From the NCBI RefSeq assembly GCF_003576645.1, contig NC_044929.1, positions 3,864,545 through 3,928,544 of the forward strand: DNA of 64,000 nt. Reading direction: 5' to 3'. Made by a program: the position numbers and the translations under genes. Shown here one piece after another: positions 45,030-57,861 of the stretch (positions are counted from its first letter, which is position 1; every line of letters starts with the position of its first letter). The notes beneath the pieces were generated by a model. That model was not told the origin of the DNA and searched no databases. It was given only the letters and a program-made list of their open reading frames with translations. Origin of the DNA: Ipomoea triloba. Its lineage: Eukaryota; Streptophyta; Magnoliopsida; Solanales; Convolvulaceae.

Positions 45030-45340
45030 GCCTTGATACGTTGTAGATTGAACCGGATGCGCTCCTGGTCATACAAAGACTAAAAAACGCTTCTTATGAT
45101 TCTTAATTATTTCAATTTAGTTCTTGAGGACATTCGTGTACTAGCTAATGAGTTTCAGAATATATATTAACTTTTCTTTTGTTTAGCAATCCACGAATAC
45201 GGCGGCCCATTAGGTAGCTCAGGAAGCCGTTTTCAATGCTGATTATAGGGCTTGGTTCGCCTCGCCCCTTATTTTATTTTTGATGTAATTCGATCGGAGT
45301 CTTATTAATGAAATTTATGGTGTTTTATTTCAAATATATA
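45030..45340 (+). mobile_element. LINE remnant: RNase H C-terminus and 3' tail
   Basis: Plus-strand frames with shifts encode EPDALLVIQRLKNASYDS, LEDIRVLANEFQNI, and NTAAH, a stop, then VAQEAVFNADYRAWFASPL. These are the terminal RNase H motifs of plant LINE ORF2. The tail GATGTAATTCGATCGGAGTC and TTATTAATGAAATTTATGGT fits a LINE 3' end. Confidence 0.7.
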
Positions 45341-47768
45341 TATATATACCTCCTAAAAGTGCACATAGTAGCACTACACTTTTCACAAAAACATTAAAGT
45401 AAACTTAACAACACTATATGGTACACTTAGCAAAATTATAGAGTGCACTTTCATATAACACAGTATACATTTTATAGCGTTTCAAAAGTGCACCATGTTG
45501 TAATATTACAAAATGCACTTTAAAGATTGAATTATTTAGCAAAATGTTACTGCATTTTTTCTCCTTAATTTAAATTATCGCACATTACCATTATTTCTTT
45601 AAAATCGACCATATTCTCACCACCTAATCCCAATTAAAATTATTAACAAATTCTACCCAAAATAATGCATCATAATAATTACTCACAACCTAATTTCATT
45701 CAAAATTTTCAACAATCATTACATATAAATTTGAATCTCATTCCAAAACAACAAAAATAAACAAACAAATAAAATGATTTGAATCAAATTCTATAGTAAA
45801 GTTTGAAAATTTTACAATGAAATGTCCCTAGCTAACTTTATATTGTGAAAAGTGATTTTGATCCATAAAAGACAAGACAAACGCTAACTAACGAGTCATT
45901 TAATTGTTGCCCTGCTTTATGTGGGCAAAACAGCAGGATCTTGAATATATGATGTCGTGCCAACTGTATACAGACCTCACACATTCAAATAAGAATAAAT
46001 AAATAAATACATGAAAAACTAAGAAGTAGTTGCAAACCAAATATGGATGCTATAAGAAAAGACTAGTGGGTGTACTTGAATGTTTGGGAGAAGTTGTAAC
46101 TGTTACGCAACAAGTTTATAATTTAAATGGACAATAGCAATCGCCAAAATATATTTTCCTCTTTGATGTCAATGATGTGACCAGAATTAGTATCGATGTG
46201 TAGAGTTCTAGTGTACCATAACTGAAAAAATCTATAGTTCAAAAAAATGTCCTTTGCTAGTTATAGTCAGAAGGCGAACTTTACTCAAAGCACACATTGA
46301 AATACCGCGGTGCAGATTTTTTTTGGAAATCAAAAGTAAATATCACATTTTAATCACTCATTTATATGGTCCGAGTTCGTAACCGTATTCAAACTGTGAA
46401 GTTCGAGGGACTTCACCATTTGCTTGGTCTACAGTGAGGTGGGGCATTGATCCACGACATATCCAAAAAAAACTCATGACCGACCGTCACCCCAGAGATA
46501 ATCTGAAGGTAGTAGCAACCCGGAACCAATGGATGGAGCAGAATTCTCAAGGAGAGGGAGGGTACAAAATTTGTGCACGAGGAGAGGGAAGCCAAAAAGG
46601 GAAAAACTATTATTGTCATAAAAATACTTGGGGTTCAAGAAAAAAAGAAGAGAGAGATAGGAGGAACATAGAGAGTAGTAGCGGTCAGGGAAAATCCAAA
46701 AACGTGCACGAGAATAAAATTATGGTCTATTTATTTTAATTCTCTATATTTTTAAAATTTTTAATTCTCTATTTGTATTAAATTGAATATATGTATAAGT
46801 AAACATATTCTTTGTTTTCTATTTTCTCCAAAAAAAAATAAAGAATTTCTCTGATTACTAAATCCTCCCAACTTATAATTTTTAAGTGTCATAATAAAGT
46901 ATCATATATGTTGGAAGATTGATTTATTGTTGGTTTAAGCTCAACTTTTTATCCCCTAAATTTTTATTTATTTTTTGTTTTGTTTGTAATAAATTCATTT
47001 TTATTTAAGAAAAAATAAAGGCATGAGCCAAATACTCTTATGGAGTGTGGACTCACATTTTGTGATAATTAATTAACATTGGTGGGAAGGGGAAATTATT
47101 ACGCAATAATAACATATATATTTCAATCGTATGCCTAATGAATGTTTATTGGGTCAGCTTTCGCAATCATTCCCACAATCCCATCTCACTGATTGCGATT
47201 CTGAATGCATGCCTTCAATTTCCCTTTTGCTTTTAACCATTAATTAATCATCTTTGTGATCTCATCCCATTTTACACTTCATTTCACTGTCTTTTCCACC
47301 TGTCACACACCCCACCCCACCCCCCTCTTCCTCTACTTTTCATAAATCCCACATCATTTAATTTGTAGATGAGTTCTATTATACATACTCTCAAATTCTA
47401 CTCTCTTACTTCTATTCCCTGGAGTGACAAACAGAGATTGGTTATTTTCATCATGTGGGCCCACAGAAATGTGTCTGCATCAAAAGCATGTAAGAGGGAG
47501 TACAAATTGGGAATATAAAATGAGAGTATACCAAGTATTTTCCTCTACACACCTTCGAAAATCCATGAATTTGCTCTAAAATGGATCGCTAAGTAGATAT
47601 AGCGTTATTCTTATACAAAAAAATTTACGAATTTGATGATTTTTAATACTCTTTTAGTTGAATCTGTCGTACATGATCTTCGTTGTATAATTTACGGACT
47701 ATTACAAAAGAATAAGATTTATCACGTACACACATACATTTAGATAATGCTTGTTGGTTTCCTCATCA

Positions 47769-47770
<2 letters not shown>
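45341..47770. other. Intergenic, no gene seen
   Basis: 45350-45540 repeats AAAGTGCAC and GTGCACTTT words in both orientations, like a worn foldback. 46420-46740 has an open frame of 101 codons without any domain. 47130-47360 is pyrimidine-rich (CACCCCACCCCACCCCCCTC) with no gene downstream. Confidence 0.45.

Positions 47771-47801
<31 letters not shown>
47771..47801. repeat. Poly(A) run of about 30
   Basis: Uninterrupted A run, preceded by GGTTTCCTCATCACT, the reverse of the start of the 7715-family repeat. It may be the trace of a retroposed copy. Confidence 0.9.
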
Positions 47802-47803
<2 letters not shown>

Positions 47804-48689
47804 ATTGAATTTTAGTAGTTCTCCACCATTTAGGCTCTCATTAAACAATTGTATAATATTTGGTTTAAAGAATGGATTTGAGTGAATGTAATAGACCATA
47901 AATAGCATAGAAAATAGATTTCATAAATTGTATTTTAGTGTTTTTGATTAGTTTAATTAAGAAATATGAAATAAGTATTCAAAAGATAAAAATATCATTT
48001 ATACTATATATAAAAATATGAAATAATTTCAGTTATTCATCTAGATTGATCAAATGTTGAAAAATATAAAAAATCATGGTATCATTTATATTTATCCTAA
48101 TTATTATGGTGTACTAGATAAAGCTTTAGAATGCAATAATGCGTTCAAATGATATGGATTAGTGCACTCGTGATATGCAAAAGTGTACTCAAGTTAGATG
48201 GACCGCAACATATCAACGAATACACTTTGAAATTTTGCCTAGTGCACCATATTAATTACAAAAATATCATCATATTTTTATTATTTTCACCTTATTTTTT
48301 GACCTTTGATCAACTCAAATTAACATATGATTTTATCTACAATTTTATTTTTTTTTACAAGAAGCATTATTTTCACAAGCATTAAAAAATAAATCCCTAA
48401 ATCACGTAACATCTGAAGTACCGATCAGTGCTCCGCAGTCAGCAACGAAGACTCCGGGCTCAGCAGCGAATGCATTCAATTTCAAGACTCTTTCTCTCTA
48501 TGTATGTACGTACACGGAATACATTTGTGTTTATGTATGTATATCTACACAGAATACATTTGTGTTTAGGAACTATGCTTTAATTATTTAGTTTACATGT
48601 ATATGAATTAAACCCGTATTTTTTTTTCTTGTTTTTGTCGTTATATATTAACAAATAAGTTCAAATTGACATTAAAACAAGATGGCTTG
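47802..48689. other. AT-rich intergenic sequence, no gene seen
   Basis: Nothing recognised apart from near-duplicate phrases at 48500-48570 (ACACGGAATACATTTGTGTT and ACACAGAATACATTTGTGTT). Confidence 0.5.
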
Positions 48690-49480
48690 ATTACAGAATT
48701 TGATAAAAGTCGGAGGGTTGATTGCTAATTATGGTATGTATAATGATTTTTGGGAAATGATAATCCCAAGGGAGTGTGTAGAAGAGTTGGGTTACAATAT
48801 ATTAGATGAGTTTAATTTAAATATTTTACCGTGACAGTTAGTGGCCATTTGATTGAATTAATTATTGATAGTGATTGTTGAAAAATCTGTAACGGTTTTG
48901 TAGTTCCTAATAAGAAAATTGAGGTTTGGATTGTACAAGTAAAGTCTGAAGAAGTGGGTAGGGGTGAGGGTGAGGGGGAAGTTGAAGAAGATGGTTAGGG
49001 TGAAGAGTTGGACTTATATGACTATAGTGATGAACAATTAAATAAACCTGATTTAATAGTTCAAGGTCCTAGTGTAAATATAGATTGTGTGGGGCTAAAT
49101 ATGTCTGATGAAGAGAGTAGAAAAGAGATTGACAGTGAAGAGAGAACTAAATGGCTAGTGTTTAAGTCAAATACCGATATGAAGTTTGTTAAATTTCAAT
49201 GTGGATTGACATTTATTTCTAAAAAAGAATTTAATGATGCAGTCCACAACTACGCTTATAGTAATGACAAGGAATTACATTTCACTAAGAATGACAACAA
49301 AAGAATGTATGTTAGATGTAGACAAATTTGCTCCCCTTTCAAAATCAATATGTGGAAAGTAAAAAAATGTTGTCTTGAGAATTACAACTTTCCATGAAAA
49401 ATATGAGGGGTGTGGCTGGGTATACAAAAATAGCATGGTTAAGTCTACTAGAATTACAAATAGATTGAAAAAAAGAAGTA
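48690..49480 (+). pseudogene. MuDR/MULE transposase N-terminal fragment
   Basis: An open stretch at 49008-49397 encodes acidic YDYSDEQLNKPDL, then FVKFQCGLTFISKKEFNDAV, HNYAYSNDKELHFTKNDNKR, MYVRCRQICSPFKIN. This is the plant MuDR DNA-binding domain. After a frameshift near 49380 it continues GCGWVYKNSMVKSTRITNR, as in full-length proteins. Upstream (48690-48830) a broken frame encodes VGGLIANYGMYND and CVEELGYNILDEFNL, matching the N-terminal part. The catalytic DDE core, SWIM zinc finger and TIRs are not seen. Confidence 0.8.
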
Positions 49481-49499
49481 ATACACCCGTACCATAAAT

Positions 49500-49843
49500 C
49501 GGGTATGTAAGTACAGAATGGGGTAGGCAAATAGTGATTATTATTGTTCGGAGCTAGCGCTAGACCCAAAAGATTCTACACAATGCTTGAGATAACAAAC
49601 CAAATTGGTGGCCCAAATAATAATTAGCTATTGGGAGTTGAACCCAAGGGATGTAGTGAGTCAAGAGATGATATCTAAAGGGAGACATCAAACCCCTTAC
49701 ATAGTGTCGAAGATGTTCCGAATGCTTGAAAAATGTACACTTCTGGTTTGTCTTCATTCTTGGCCATACATGTGTACCCCCACTACTTGCTACATTGCCC
49801 TTCACCCGAATATGTATAACTTGTTGTGCCTTTGTACACAAGA
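49500..49843. other. Intergenic; possible reverse-oriented SINE
   Basis: The minus strand contains CTTGGGTTCAACTCCCAATA (about 49625-49655), a B-box-like phrase, preceded by GACTCACTACATCC. This may be a worn SINE but no A box was placed. Confidence 0.35.
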
Positions 49844-50090
49844 CTTGAGTAGCTTGGTTGGTTGGTGGGGCATGATGTTGTAGGTTCGAACCATGTTGGT
49901 ACACCTCTTTAGCTCTTTTTGCTCATTCACCTTCAAACCCCAATGCTTACTTTACTCTCCGGCCAAGACTTCACCAATAAAAATGGACCCCATTGGGTTA
50001 AGATCTTCCCATAAAATAGCCCCTAGAAGTCATGACCCCATATGTATGTATGTATGGGGAAGGTTCAAGTGTGAAAGAACTCCCAGGTGA
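49844..50090 (+). mobile_element. Probable tRNA-derived SINE (family 2)
   Basis: The head GAGTAGCTTGGTTGGTTGGT carries an A-box-like element, and GTAGGTTCGAACCATG about 25 bases on is a near-perfect pol III B box. The 3' end was not determined. Confidence 0.5.
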
Positions 50091-50264
50091 AAGATGAGAA
50101 ATATCTCATGAAGGAGGCCAATTCACTTTTCGCCATCCCAAGGAGAGACTCGTTTGCCGATTTGCTGCTTCAGCTTCTGCGCATTGCTTCTCTGCCAAAG
50201 TTTTTATTTGACATTACTGAAGATTATGGAAACCAAAATATTATAAAGATATAGTAGATCCACT

Positions 50265-50480
50265 TAAAAATCAGTATAAAAAAAATACAGAATAATGTGC
50301 ATAACTTTGCAACATAAGGTGTAAAACTTTAAACATTAAGGTACATAACTTTGCACCTTAGAGTGTGTAACTTTGAACATTAATGTGATCCACTTTAAAC
50401 CCATAATGTGCATAACTTTCTAACTTAGGGTGCATAATTTTGAATACTCAGGTGCATAGCTTTGTACCTGATTTTCAGTA

Positions 50481-50511
<31 letters not shown>

Positions 50512-50600
50512 GTTTCGCACCTCAAGGTGCATAACTTTGCAACTAAGGGTGTATAAATTTGCACCTAATAGGATGCATAATTTTGAACAGGTGCATGAGA
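50265..50600. repeat. Degenerate minisatellite with embedded (AAT)n
   Basis: Repeats of GGTGCATAACTTTGCACCTT and variants (spacing about 25-30 bases). They are split by an (AAT)n run at about 50479-50510 (around ten units). Confidence 0.75.
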
Positions 50601-51796
50601 AAAAAAATACACTAAATGATTATACCAACTTTTATAGAAAAGATTTTCAATGATTTCAAATACAATAAGGTAATATTAAAAATCATTTGACTGTTGCACA
50701 AATATTATTATTGCATTTAAAATTACTATTCCCACTTTCTTAAAAAAGAAAAAAAAACCATTGCCACTTATTAGTAAGGTATACACTTCCTTTAATTATG
50801 ATATTATGAGATGCTTGAAATCAATAAAAGTCTATTTAGAAAGTCGTTTACCCAATTCCAATACTCATATTAGCTGTTAATTAGTCAAACAAATGAAATT
50901 TTAATTGATAAATCATTATCCAATGGTGAGCCTTCTGTGAGACTATTTCACAAATTCTTATTTAATGAGACGACTTTGGTAAATATGGAAGTCTAATACT
51001 CATGTTGGAAAGTGTAATACAAATGAAAAGTAAATTGTTTGTTACTTATAATGAAGCATATAATGCTTTTGAAGAAAAAATGTAATACCTTCAAATCATA
51101 ATGTAATATTTAGGGGTAAAATTATTACTTATGAGAACAATGTAATACTAATTATTGATAAATTAATTAATTATTACATATAAAAGAAAATATAATATTT
51201 ATGAGACAACATATGATATTTTTAATGAAAAAATAATATTAAAATTAAAAATACTTATAAAAAGTGTAATATTTATAAAAATTAAATCCATTTTATAAAT
51301 AAAATATTCAGGAGACAGTCTCAAAAGAATTTTACATTTATCCCACTGGTAATAAATTATCATCATTAGATTCTCCGCTGTCAATTAACTGATTAAGTAT
51401 GCAGGGGACTCTAATTTGACCGGGAGGGTTCAGGGCCAAAATTTGCGCCCACGGCGTACGTTAGCCGAATTGTGCACCGGATTTGAAAATTTAAAATTGG
51501 CGTATTTAAAAGAAAAAGAATAATAAAAATGCCACCTAATTTTCTCTCTCTACCCAAATCTCTCTGCAGTCTGCACCCTCTCCTCCACAGAGCTCCAGTC
51601 TCTACCTCCATTGTTAGGGCATCTCAATAGCCGCTTTGAGCAACAATTCTTTGTGTCTAAAGAATTCATCTAATTTGCCGGAGAAATTGATGGGAGGATG
51701 AGAAATTTTCGGTTTTCTCTACTTAAATTTCGAATTTTATGAGTGTTTCTAGGTTTTTCTTCACAAGGTGGTCCTGAGAGTGGGAAGACGAGGAGA
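50601..51796. other. Intergenic and 5' leader of the ARG1-like gene
   Basis: Includes a worn TIR element at about 50931-51325, related to 34292-35917. A pyrimidine-rich leader (TTTTCTCTCTCTACCC, 51539) leads into the gene. An upstream in-frame ATG at 51743 gives an 18-residue extension that I do not favour. Confidence 0.5.
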
Positions 51797-52647
51797 ATGC
51801 CGGCACATAAGTCGAAATCGGAGAAGAGAGAAGATTCTAGTCCTCTGCGGAGGGATCCTTATGAGGTCCTCGGAGTCAACAAGTACTCAACAGATCAGGA
51901 AATCAAAACCGCCTACAGAAAATTAGCTTTGAAGTATGTGTATTCTTCGTTTTTTTCCTTTCTTTCTTTATTTCTTAACTCATTATTGTTTCAGAAATGA
52001 GAAGTGATATTTTTTTTTGTTGGGGTTTAAAATTTTAATTTAAACCGGATTTCTGATTTCTTGGAGCTGGTTTTGAATTTTTTTAATGTGTAGTTTTATG
52101 AAAATTTTATGCAACTGTGTACTTTGTTACTGAGAGCAGTGAAGAGGAAGTGAGAATCTTTAATTTCTTGATTCATTCCTTGTTATTGATCTCAGGTCCC
52201 ATTGTGCTCAGTGTGCTTTTTGCTGTCAATGCTTTTTCTTTTTGGCTGTTTCAGTTTGGAATTTCAGTGAGATAAGTGTTTTAGAAGAATATAACTGTGC
52301 AATAGAATTTCAAGTCTTCAACCAATGATATAATCAGATTAAGGTATTTCTTACAAAGATAAGAAACTTCCTTCCACTATGAAGAAAGATGCAGAATTTT
52401 CTGGAAGAAAAATGTAGTTATTTTTGCTCCATAACTGGGAGAGAAACAGAATTTACTCTGAAAGATGCATTTTTCTGGGTTGCTTTACCGTAACAAGGGA
52501 GAAATGGCAGTGTGCCTAAGTTAGGAAGAAATTCTACTCGTACTATATAGACATTGTTGCTCCTTAGTTTACTATTTGTTTCAATGTTTGTTGTGTGGAT
52601 AGAGTTTCATCTGAACAATTGAAATTTAAATGTCTTTCTTTTATTTA

Positions 52648-52689
<42 letters not shown>

Positions 52690-55600
52690 TTGTAGAATCT
52701 TTATCTTCTAAACCACTCCATTGCCTATATTGCTTCCTATTGCCTTTGTATATTCTATTTCTTAAAATCTGCGTTTGTACATCAAATTATTGATGTGAGA
52801 TGCCTTCCTTTTGGTACCTATTGTACATCAAATTATAGGTTGAAAATGTCATAGGCAATTTCTATACTATTTATAAGTTGTTTATGTAATCAGGATTCAG
52901 GAGAAAATGCATTTTGCAAGTAAGAATCTGACTAATGAAGTTGGAAGTTGCATTCTGAGAATCAATTCAATATTATAAAACTGTGTTTCTTGATGTATGG
53001 TTCTGTGTATATATGTTTTGAGAATCTGATTTCTTTTCTAAACCTGTGAAGGTACCATCCTGACAAGAATGCAAATGACCCTAAAGCAGCTGATACGTTC
53101 AAGGAAGTCACTTTTTCATATAACATTTTGTCTAATCCAGACAAAAGGCGTCAATATGACTCTGCTGGTTTTGAGGTTTGCAATCTCTTTGTTTACTTCT
53201 AATTACATTTCATCTTTCATTTCACTGATAAAAGCGAAGCCTGCAGTCATACAGCTATATTAGATAAAAGAAGTTAAAAAACTATGTGCCAGAGTCTCTA
53301 TGGATCTGTAACAGGAGAATCTACAATTTTACCAGATTGATAAGGATTCCCATAAACACATGGATTCCCTAATTCTGCAGGATTACAATAATATAGTCAC
53401 CAATAACAATTGCCTGTAACTATGTTTTATTCAATCACAATCACCTAAATCACCTTTTTTTTTGCTAGTTTAAGTTTGCTACCTTAAACACAGTATTATT
53501 TTCATTTTAATTTGACCGAATTGTTTCTAAAATTATGTATTTTCCAATTTTCAGCGTAGTTTTGCTTCTCCTTTTGAACTTTTCTAGTGACCAATATTGA
53601 CAACTTTTTAACTTTTCAGGCCGTGGAGTCGGATAACCAAGACATGGAGTTGGATCTTTCAAGTTTAGGACCTGTAAATACTATGTTTGCTGCACTATTC
53701 AGGTCAGTTTATGTTATTTACTATACTTGACTTACTTTCTTGCTCTTACTGATCTATAAATCTATAATCCTATCATTCTTTGCCATAAAATAATACATTC
53801 TCTATCTCTTATCAGTAAGCTTGGGGTACCAATTAAGACTGCTGTCTCAGCCACTGTCTTGGAGGAAGCATTAAATGGCTCAGTGTCCATTCGTCCCCTT
53901 CCACTTGGGCAGCCCATCTGTAGGAAGGTATGATCTACTGAGCTGATTTGATTGTTCTCTTGTAACATGTTTCCTACAATTGTAATTTGTCTTTCCATAA
54001 CAGGTAGAAAAGCAGTGTGCTCACTTCTATTCTGTTACAATCACAGAAAAGGAAGCAAAGGGAGGCTTTGTTTGCAGGGTGCAGTCATCAGATAAAAGCA
54101 AGTTCAAGGTGCATATACTTGTCTGGCATTTTAAATGCCACTAAACAATATATGAAAATATAGTGTCTTTTAGTATGCTAATGTGCATTTTTGTTCATCT
54201 GCAGTTATTGTACTTTGATCAAGAAGAAAATAGTGGACTGAGCCTTGCACTGCAGGTATAGACTCCTAATCTAAAAGTTCTTCCTTGAATGAAGGCCAAA
54301 AATCGTGGGCTTCTAGGCATTTCAGAGGATATACTTGTGGGTGTTTTATGTGTAGAAGATCTACAAAGTTAATTTTTGTAGCTATTTTGGAATTGAAAGT
54401 CTAAATTGGAATGCAGTTTTTATATTGATGTGAATATGATGCAGTTCAACTTCAGTCTCTGCAGTGTGGACCTGTTTTTTCATTAAAGTTGAGCTACCTC
54501 TATTCTTTTCAGTAGTTTACCAAGTCCTCTTATGCATTCTGTATGTGTCCTTGTTCTTTTATGAATACAGAAGCAAATGTAGCATCAATTTATGGTCAAG
54601 ATACAGGAATAAACCATCCTTTTTTATGTTGAGCTCTCATCTATACCTTAGGACTCTGTACTGAGATTCATTGCACAATGTTAGCCCAATTCCATGAGGG
54701 GTTCATTAATTGCTCTTTACAGAAATTTTAGCTTACACGATTCAAATCGACTTCTCACATGTATTGACATTTTCAATATAAGGATACCACTTCCTTGAGG
54801 TGTTTCAATAACTGTGTCGCCTTATTCATAGGAGGATAGTGCGAAGACTGGAAAGGTCACTTCTGCTGGGATGTATTTTTTTGGATTCACTGTTTATCAC
54901 ATGGATCCAGCACACAGCTCGGTGAGTGCATATTTTGTTATGCTAACTGGTTCTTCATTTTATAGTTGTCCCCCATTCTTTAGCTTGTTGGGTTGGTGCA
55001 GATGGCATCTGCAAAGGATCAAGACTCTGCATTATTTAAGAAACTAGATGGGTTTCAGCCATGTGAAATAACTGAACTAAAACCTGGAACACACGTATTT
55101 GCAGTATATGGTATCTTCTTTTGCTTGTAGATCAATACACTCTTCATTTGTGCTTGAGAATGTTTCTAACACCCCTTGCTCGTGACTACCTGCGCAGGTG
55201 ACAACTTTTTCAAAAGTGTAAGCTACAGCATTGAAGCTGTTTGTGCCGAACCTTTTGCTGAGGATAAAGAGAATCTAAGAGCCGTAGAAACTCAAATTTT
55301 ATCAAAGAGGGTGGAGTTGACCAAGTTTGAAACAGAATATCGGGAGGTATGCCCTCTAAGCAGAATCGGTGTTTGCCCGTATGGGTTTAATTCACTAATT
55401 CAGTAGGTAGTTTCTGGGAGAAGAAACCAAGGTTTGAAACTTGACAGCAGCAGTGTGGGGATTATGCCCAAAGTGGGCAGATCCCTTGTGCGCACCAGCA
55501 TTTGGCCTTATCTGCTGAGTCACTGAGTTACCGTGATTTACATCCTCTCACATGCTCTGTGCGTAGGGGTGTGGGGGGCCCTTAGGGTTGGGGATTCAAC

Positions 55601-56039
55601 CTTTTGGAAAAAGAATCGGTATTTGCTAGTTTTACTAGGCATTCTGTTTAATTGATTTTTCACATTTTGTCTTGCAGGTTCTTGCACAGTTTACAGAGAT
55701 GACAAGTAGATACGCCCAAGAAATGCAAGCAGTGAGTTGAAACCGAAAAACTTTTACACCCTACCAGGTCCCTATTAGGGTAAAAGATATCGGCTTACCA
55801 TTCTCTATGCTTATGAACAGATTGATGAGCTTCTTAAACAGAGGAATGAAATACACGCCTCGTATACAACTGCTCCCCCGATGAAGCGGAGCAGCAGTGG
55901 TCGTAGCAAAAGTAGCAGCGCCTCCAAGGAGTCCAACGAAGGCAGCCCAGTAAGACCGAAGAAACCTACAAGGGAACGGCTGAAGAAGAAAAAATGGTAC
56001 AACATTCACTTAAAGGTGGACAAAAGGAAGCCTTGCTAA
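51797..56039 (+). CDS. ARG1-like J-domain protein (chaperone dnaJ 16 type), 11 exons
   Basis: Model join(51797..51933,53052..53175,53620..53702,53816..53927,54004..54108,54205..54255,54832..54921,55002..55110,55198..55346,55678..55731,55821..56039), 410 residues, all GT-AG and in phase. The family (ARG1 and ARG1-LIKE in Arabidopsis) consists of peripheral membrane J proteins; ARG1 acts in early gravity signalling and auxin redistribution. The J domain (about 19-84) has DPYEVLGV and the Hsp70-activating HPD at 48-50, then YDSAGFEA. A conserved middle follows (LDLSSLGPVNTMFAALFSKL, GVPIKTAVSATVLEEALNG). The C-terminal third is coiled-coil (VETQILSKRVELTKFETEYR, ELLKQRNEIHASY), then a basic tail ending KWYNIHLKVDKRKPC, like dnaJ 16 rather than ARG1 itself. 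The start MPAHKSKSEK fits that subgroup. Intron 1 has an (ATT)n run and intron 9 a SINE. Confidence 0.95.
52648..52690. repeat. (ATT)n microsatellite in intron 1 of the ARG1-like gene
   Basis: About thirteen ATT units. Confidence 0.95.
55378..55612 (+). mobile_element. SINE-like repeat (family 3), copy in intron 9 of the ARG1-like gene
   Basis: Contains GCAGCAGTGTGGGGATTATG, CCCAAAGTGGGCAGATCCCT, CATTTGGCCTTATCTGCTGA and GGGGATTCAACCTTTTGG, all repeated in the same order at 56665-56890. The head (TTAATTCACTAATTCAGTAG, then AAGGTTTGAAACTT) has A- and B-box-like parts. Confidence 0.75.
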
Positions 56040-56664
56040 GCACGGTGAGAGCTTCTGCCCTTCGCCACTAAATATATGGGCTTTTCTTTTTTCAAAACAC
56101 GTCCCACTATTTGTGTTTGTCAAGCACAGGAGAGCTCTAACTGGTTCTCTGTTTTTCCGGTTATTAGTCTTGTCCAAGCAACGAGCCCGTTGCTGGTCTA
56201 CACAAAAGTAAGTTTCGGTTTCTCTGATGCACGTCTGTTGATCAACAGTGTGTTAGCGAATACTGGTATGTCGTGTAATGGTCCTATACACCTACATGTG
56301 AAGCATTGTCACACGTTATTGTAGAATTCTTCCCTCTGCATTCTTTTGTTAGCCATATTGCCTGTTTATGGATTCCATTATTAATCGGAAGTTATTTTTT
56401 CTTAACTTACTATGCTCCCCATTCCTTCATTCTCTGAACTTGTCAACTTTAGTAATGTGCTGCCAACATAGTTTTCGTTAATCGAATCAAACACACAGAA
56501 TGAGAGACTACTTAGACATCAAATAATTTGTTATTGATAAATTCTCTATCTGTTATTTATGTGCTCTAAAATAGGTTTTTAACCACATTCACGCACTTTT
56601 TCACTCTAAATTTGCATTTCACCACATTTTCTAGACTAGGATAATGTCATGTTGCTCGCACAGG
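56040..56664. other. 3' flank of the ARG1-like gene
   Basis: 3' UTR and intergenic DNA. The frame 56076-56324 has no domain. Confidence 0.5.
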
Positions 56665-56890
56665 CTTAACTCATTGGTTCAGTAAGCAATATTTGAGAGA
56701 AGAGATCAAGGTTTAAACCTTAGCAGCAGCAGTGTGGGGATTATGCCCAAAGTGGGTAGATCCCTTGTGCACGCGGGCATTTGGCCCTGTCTACTGAGCC
56801 ATTGAGTTACTGTGATTTACATTCTCCAAAATGTTATGTTATGTCGGGATGTGGGGCCTTTGAGGTTGGGGATTTAACCTTTTGGCAGAA
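56665..56890 (+). mobile_element. SINE-like repeat (family 3), second copy
   Basis: Same family and orientation as 55378-55612, about 1.28 kb downstream. The head TTAACTCATTGGTTCAGTAA shows an A-box-like GGTTCAGT, and AAGGTTTAAACCTT is at the B-box position. Confidence 0.75.
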
Positions 56891-57861
56891 GAGAGATAAT
56901 GTCGTGTCAATTTATATTCTTATAATAATGACACATTAGTCATTTAATATCATTTTAATAAAAAAGAAATGATAACTTGTTATAAGTTTTATATCCTAAT
57001 AAATATTAAGGCGTGTCGCATATTTTTCGTTAAAGTTAAATTACAACTTGTTGACGTGATACACTATGGAATTGATATTAAAATCCAAGAAAGATAAATT
57101 TAAAGAAATGTCATAATTTACGAAGACTTTAAATAATATATCGACAAATATATAAACCAAAAAATAGTTTGGTTGAACAAAATAAAAGTTGATAAATGCT
57201 TTATTGGGATATACAAAAAGCAGAAACTGTTAGCTAGACATTTGGCACATTGCTTTTGGAAGACCATCTTTCCTGTATCTTTTTGTCATTTTCTTTTGGT
57301 CGTCATTCGTCAATTTATTTCAACTCTGACTAAAATTAATAATATATTTGTTTACTTGTTGAAGATGTAATCCTTAATAATGAACTAGGGGTGTCGGCAA
57401 TTTATATTTTCCCCAGTGATCCTGGTTTAATATACATAATTTGACTTCACAAAATACAAAATTTATGTTTATAATGCACAGAATTATATAGCTGATGATA
57501 CATAAACGTTTAACATAATACATATACACATAAACACGATATTTTAAAATAAGTACATACAAAGTATGCGTATTATATTATGCATTCCTATCTTCATCTA
57601 TATAATTCTCTATATTATAAATTTCAATTCCAAACTTTCAACATTAGGAATTAAAATAAGATAATTTTGTAAAAGTCTAAAACTCATCATCCATATCAGT
57701 GTTCCTCCCCTTGATCTCCATCATCATTGATTTGGACAATATCTGAATCTTCATGAGATAACATTCCTCCCTAACTCCCATTAGAGCCCTATTCTTCATC
57801 TTCTGCATACAAAATACACAAATGAAAATTAAAATAAATAAAAAAGTTAACTAAAAAAACG
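56891..57861. other. AT-rich intergenic sequence, no gene seen
   Basis: Low-complexity AT-rich DNA. The frame 57173-57370 has no domain. Confidence 0.5.

Noticed and set aside
46434..46739. 101-codon plus-strand frame
   Set aside because: Charged low-complexity sequence with no domain. The surrounding DNA looks non-coding.
51743..51796. Upstream in-frame ATG of the ARG1-like gene
   Set aside because: The 18-residue extension is not family-like, while the ATG at 51797 gives MPAHKSKSEK, matching the subgroup N-terminus.
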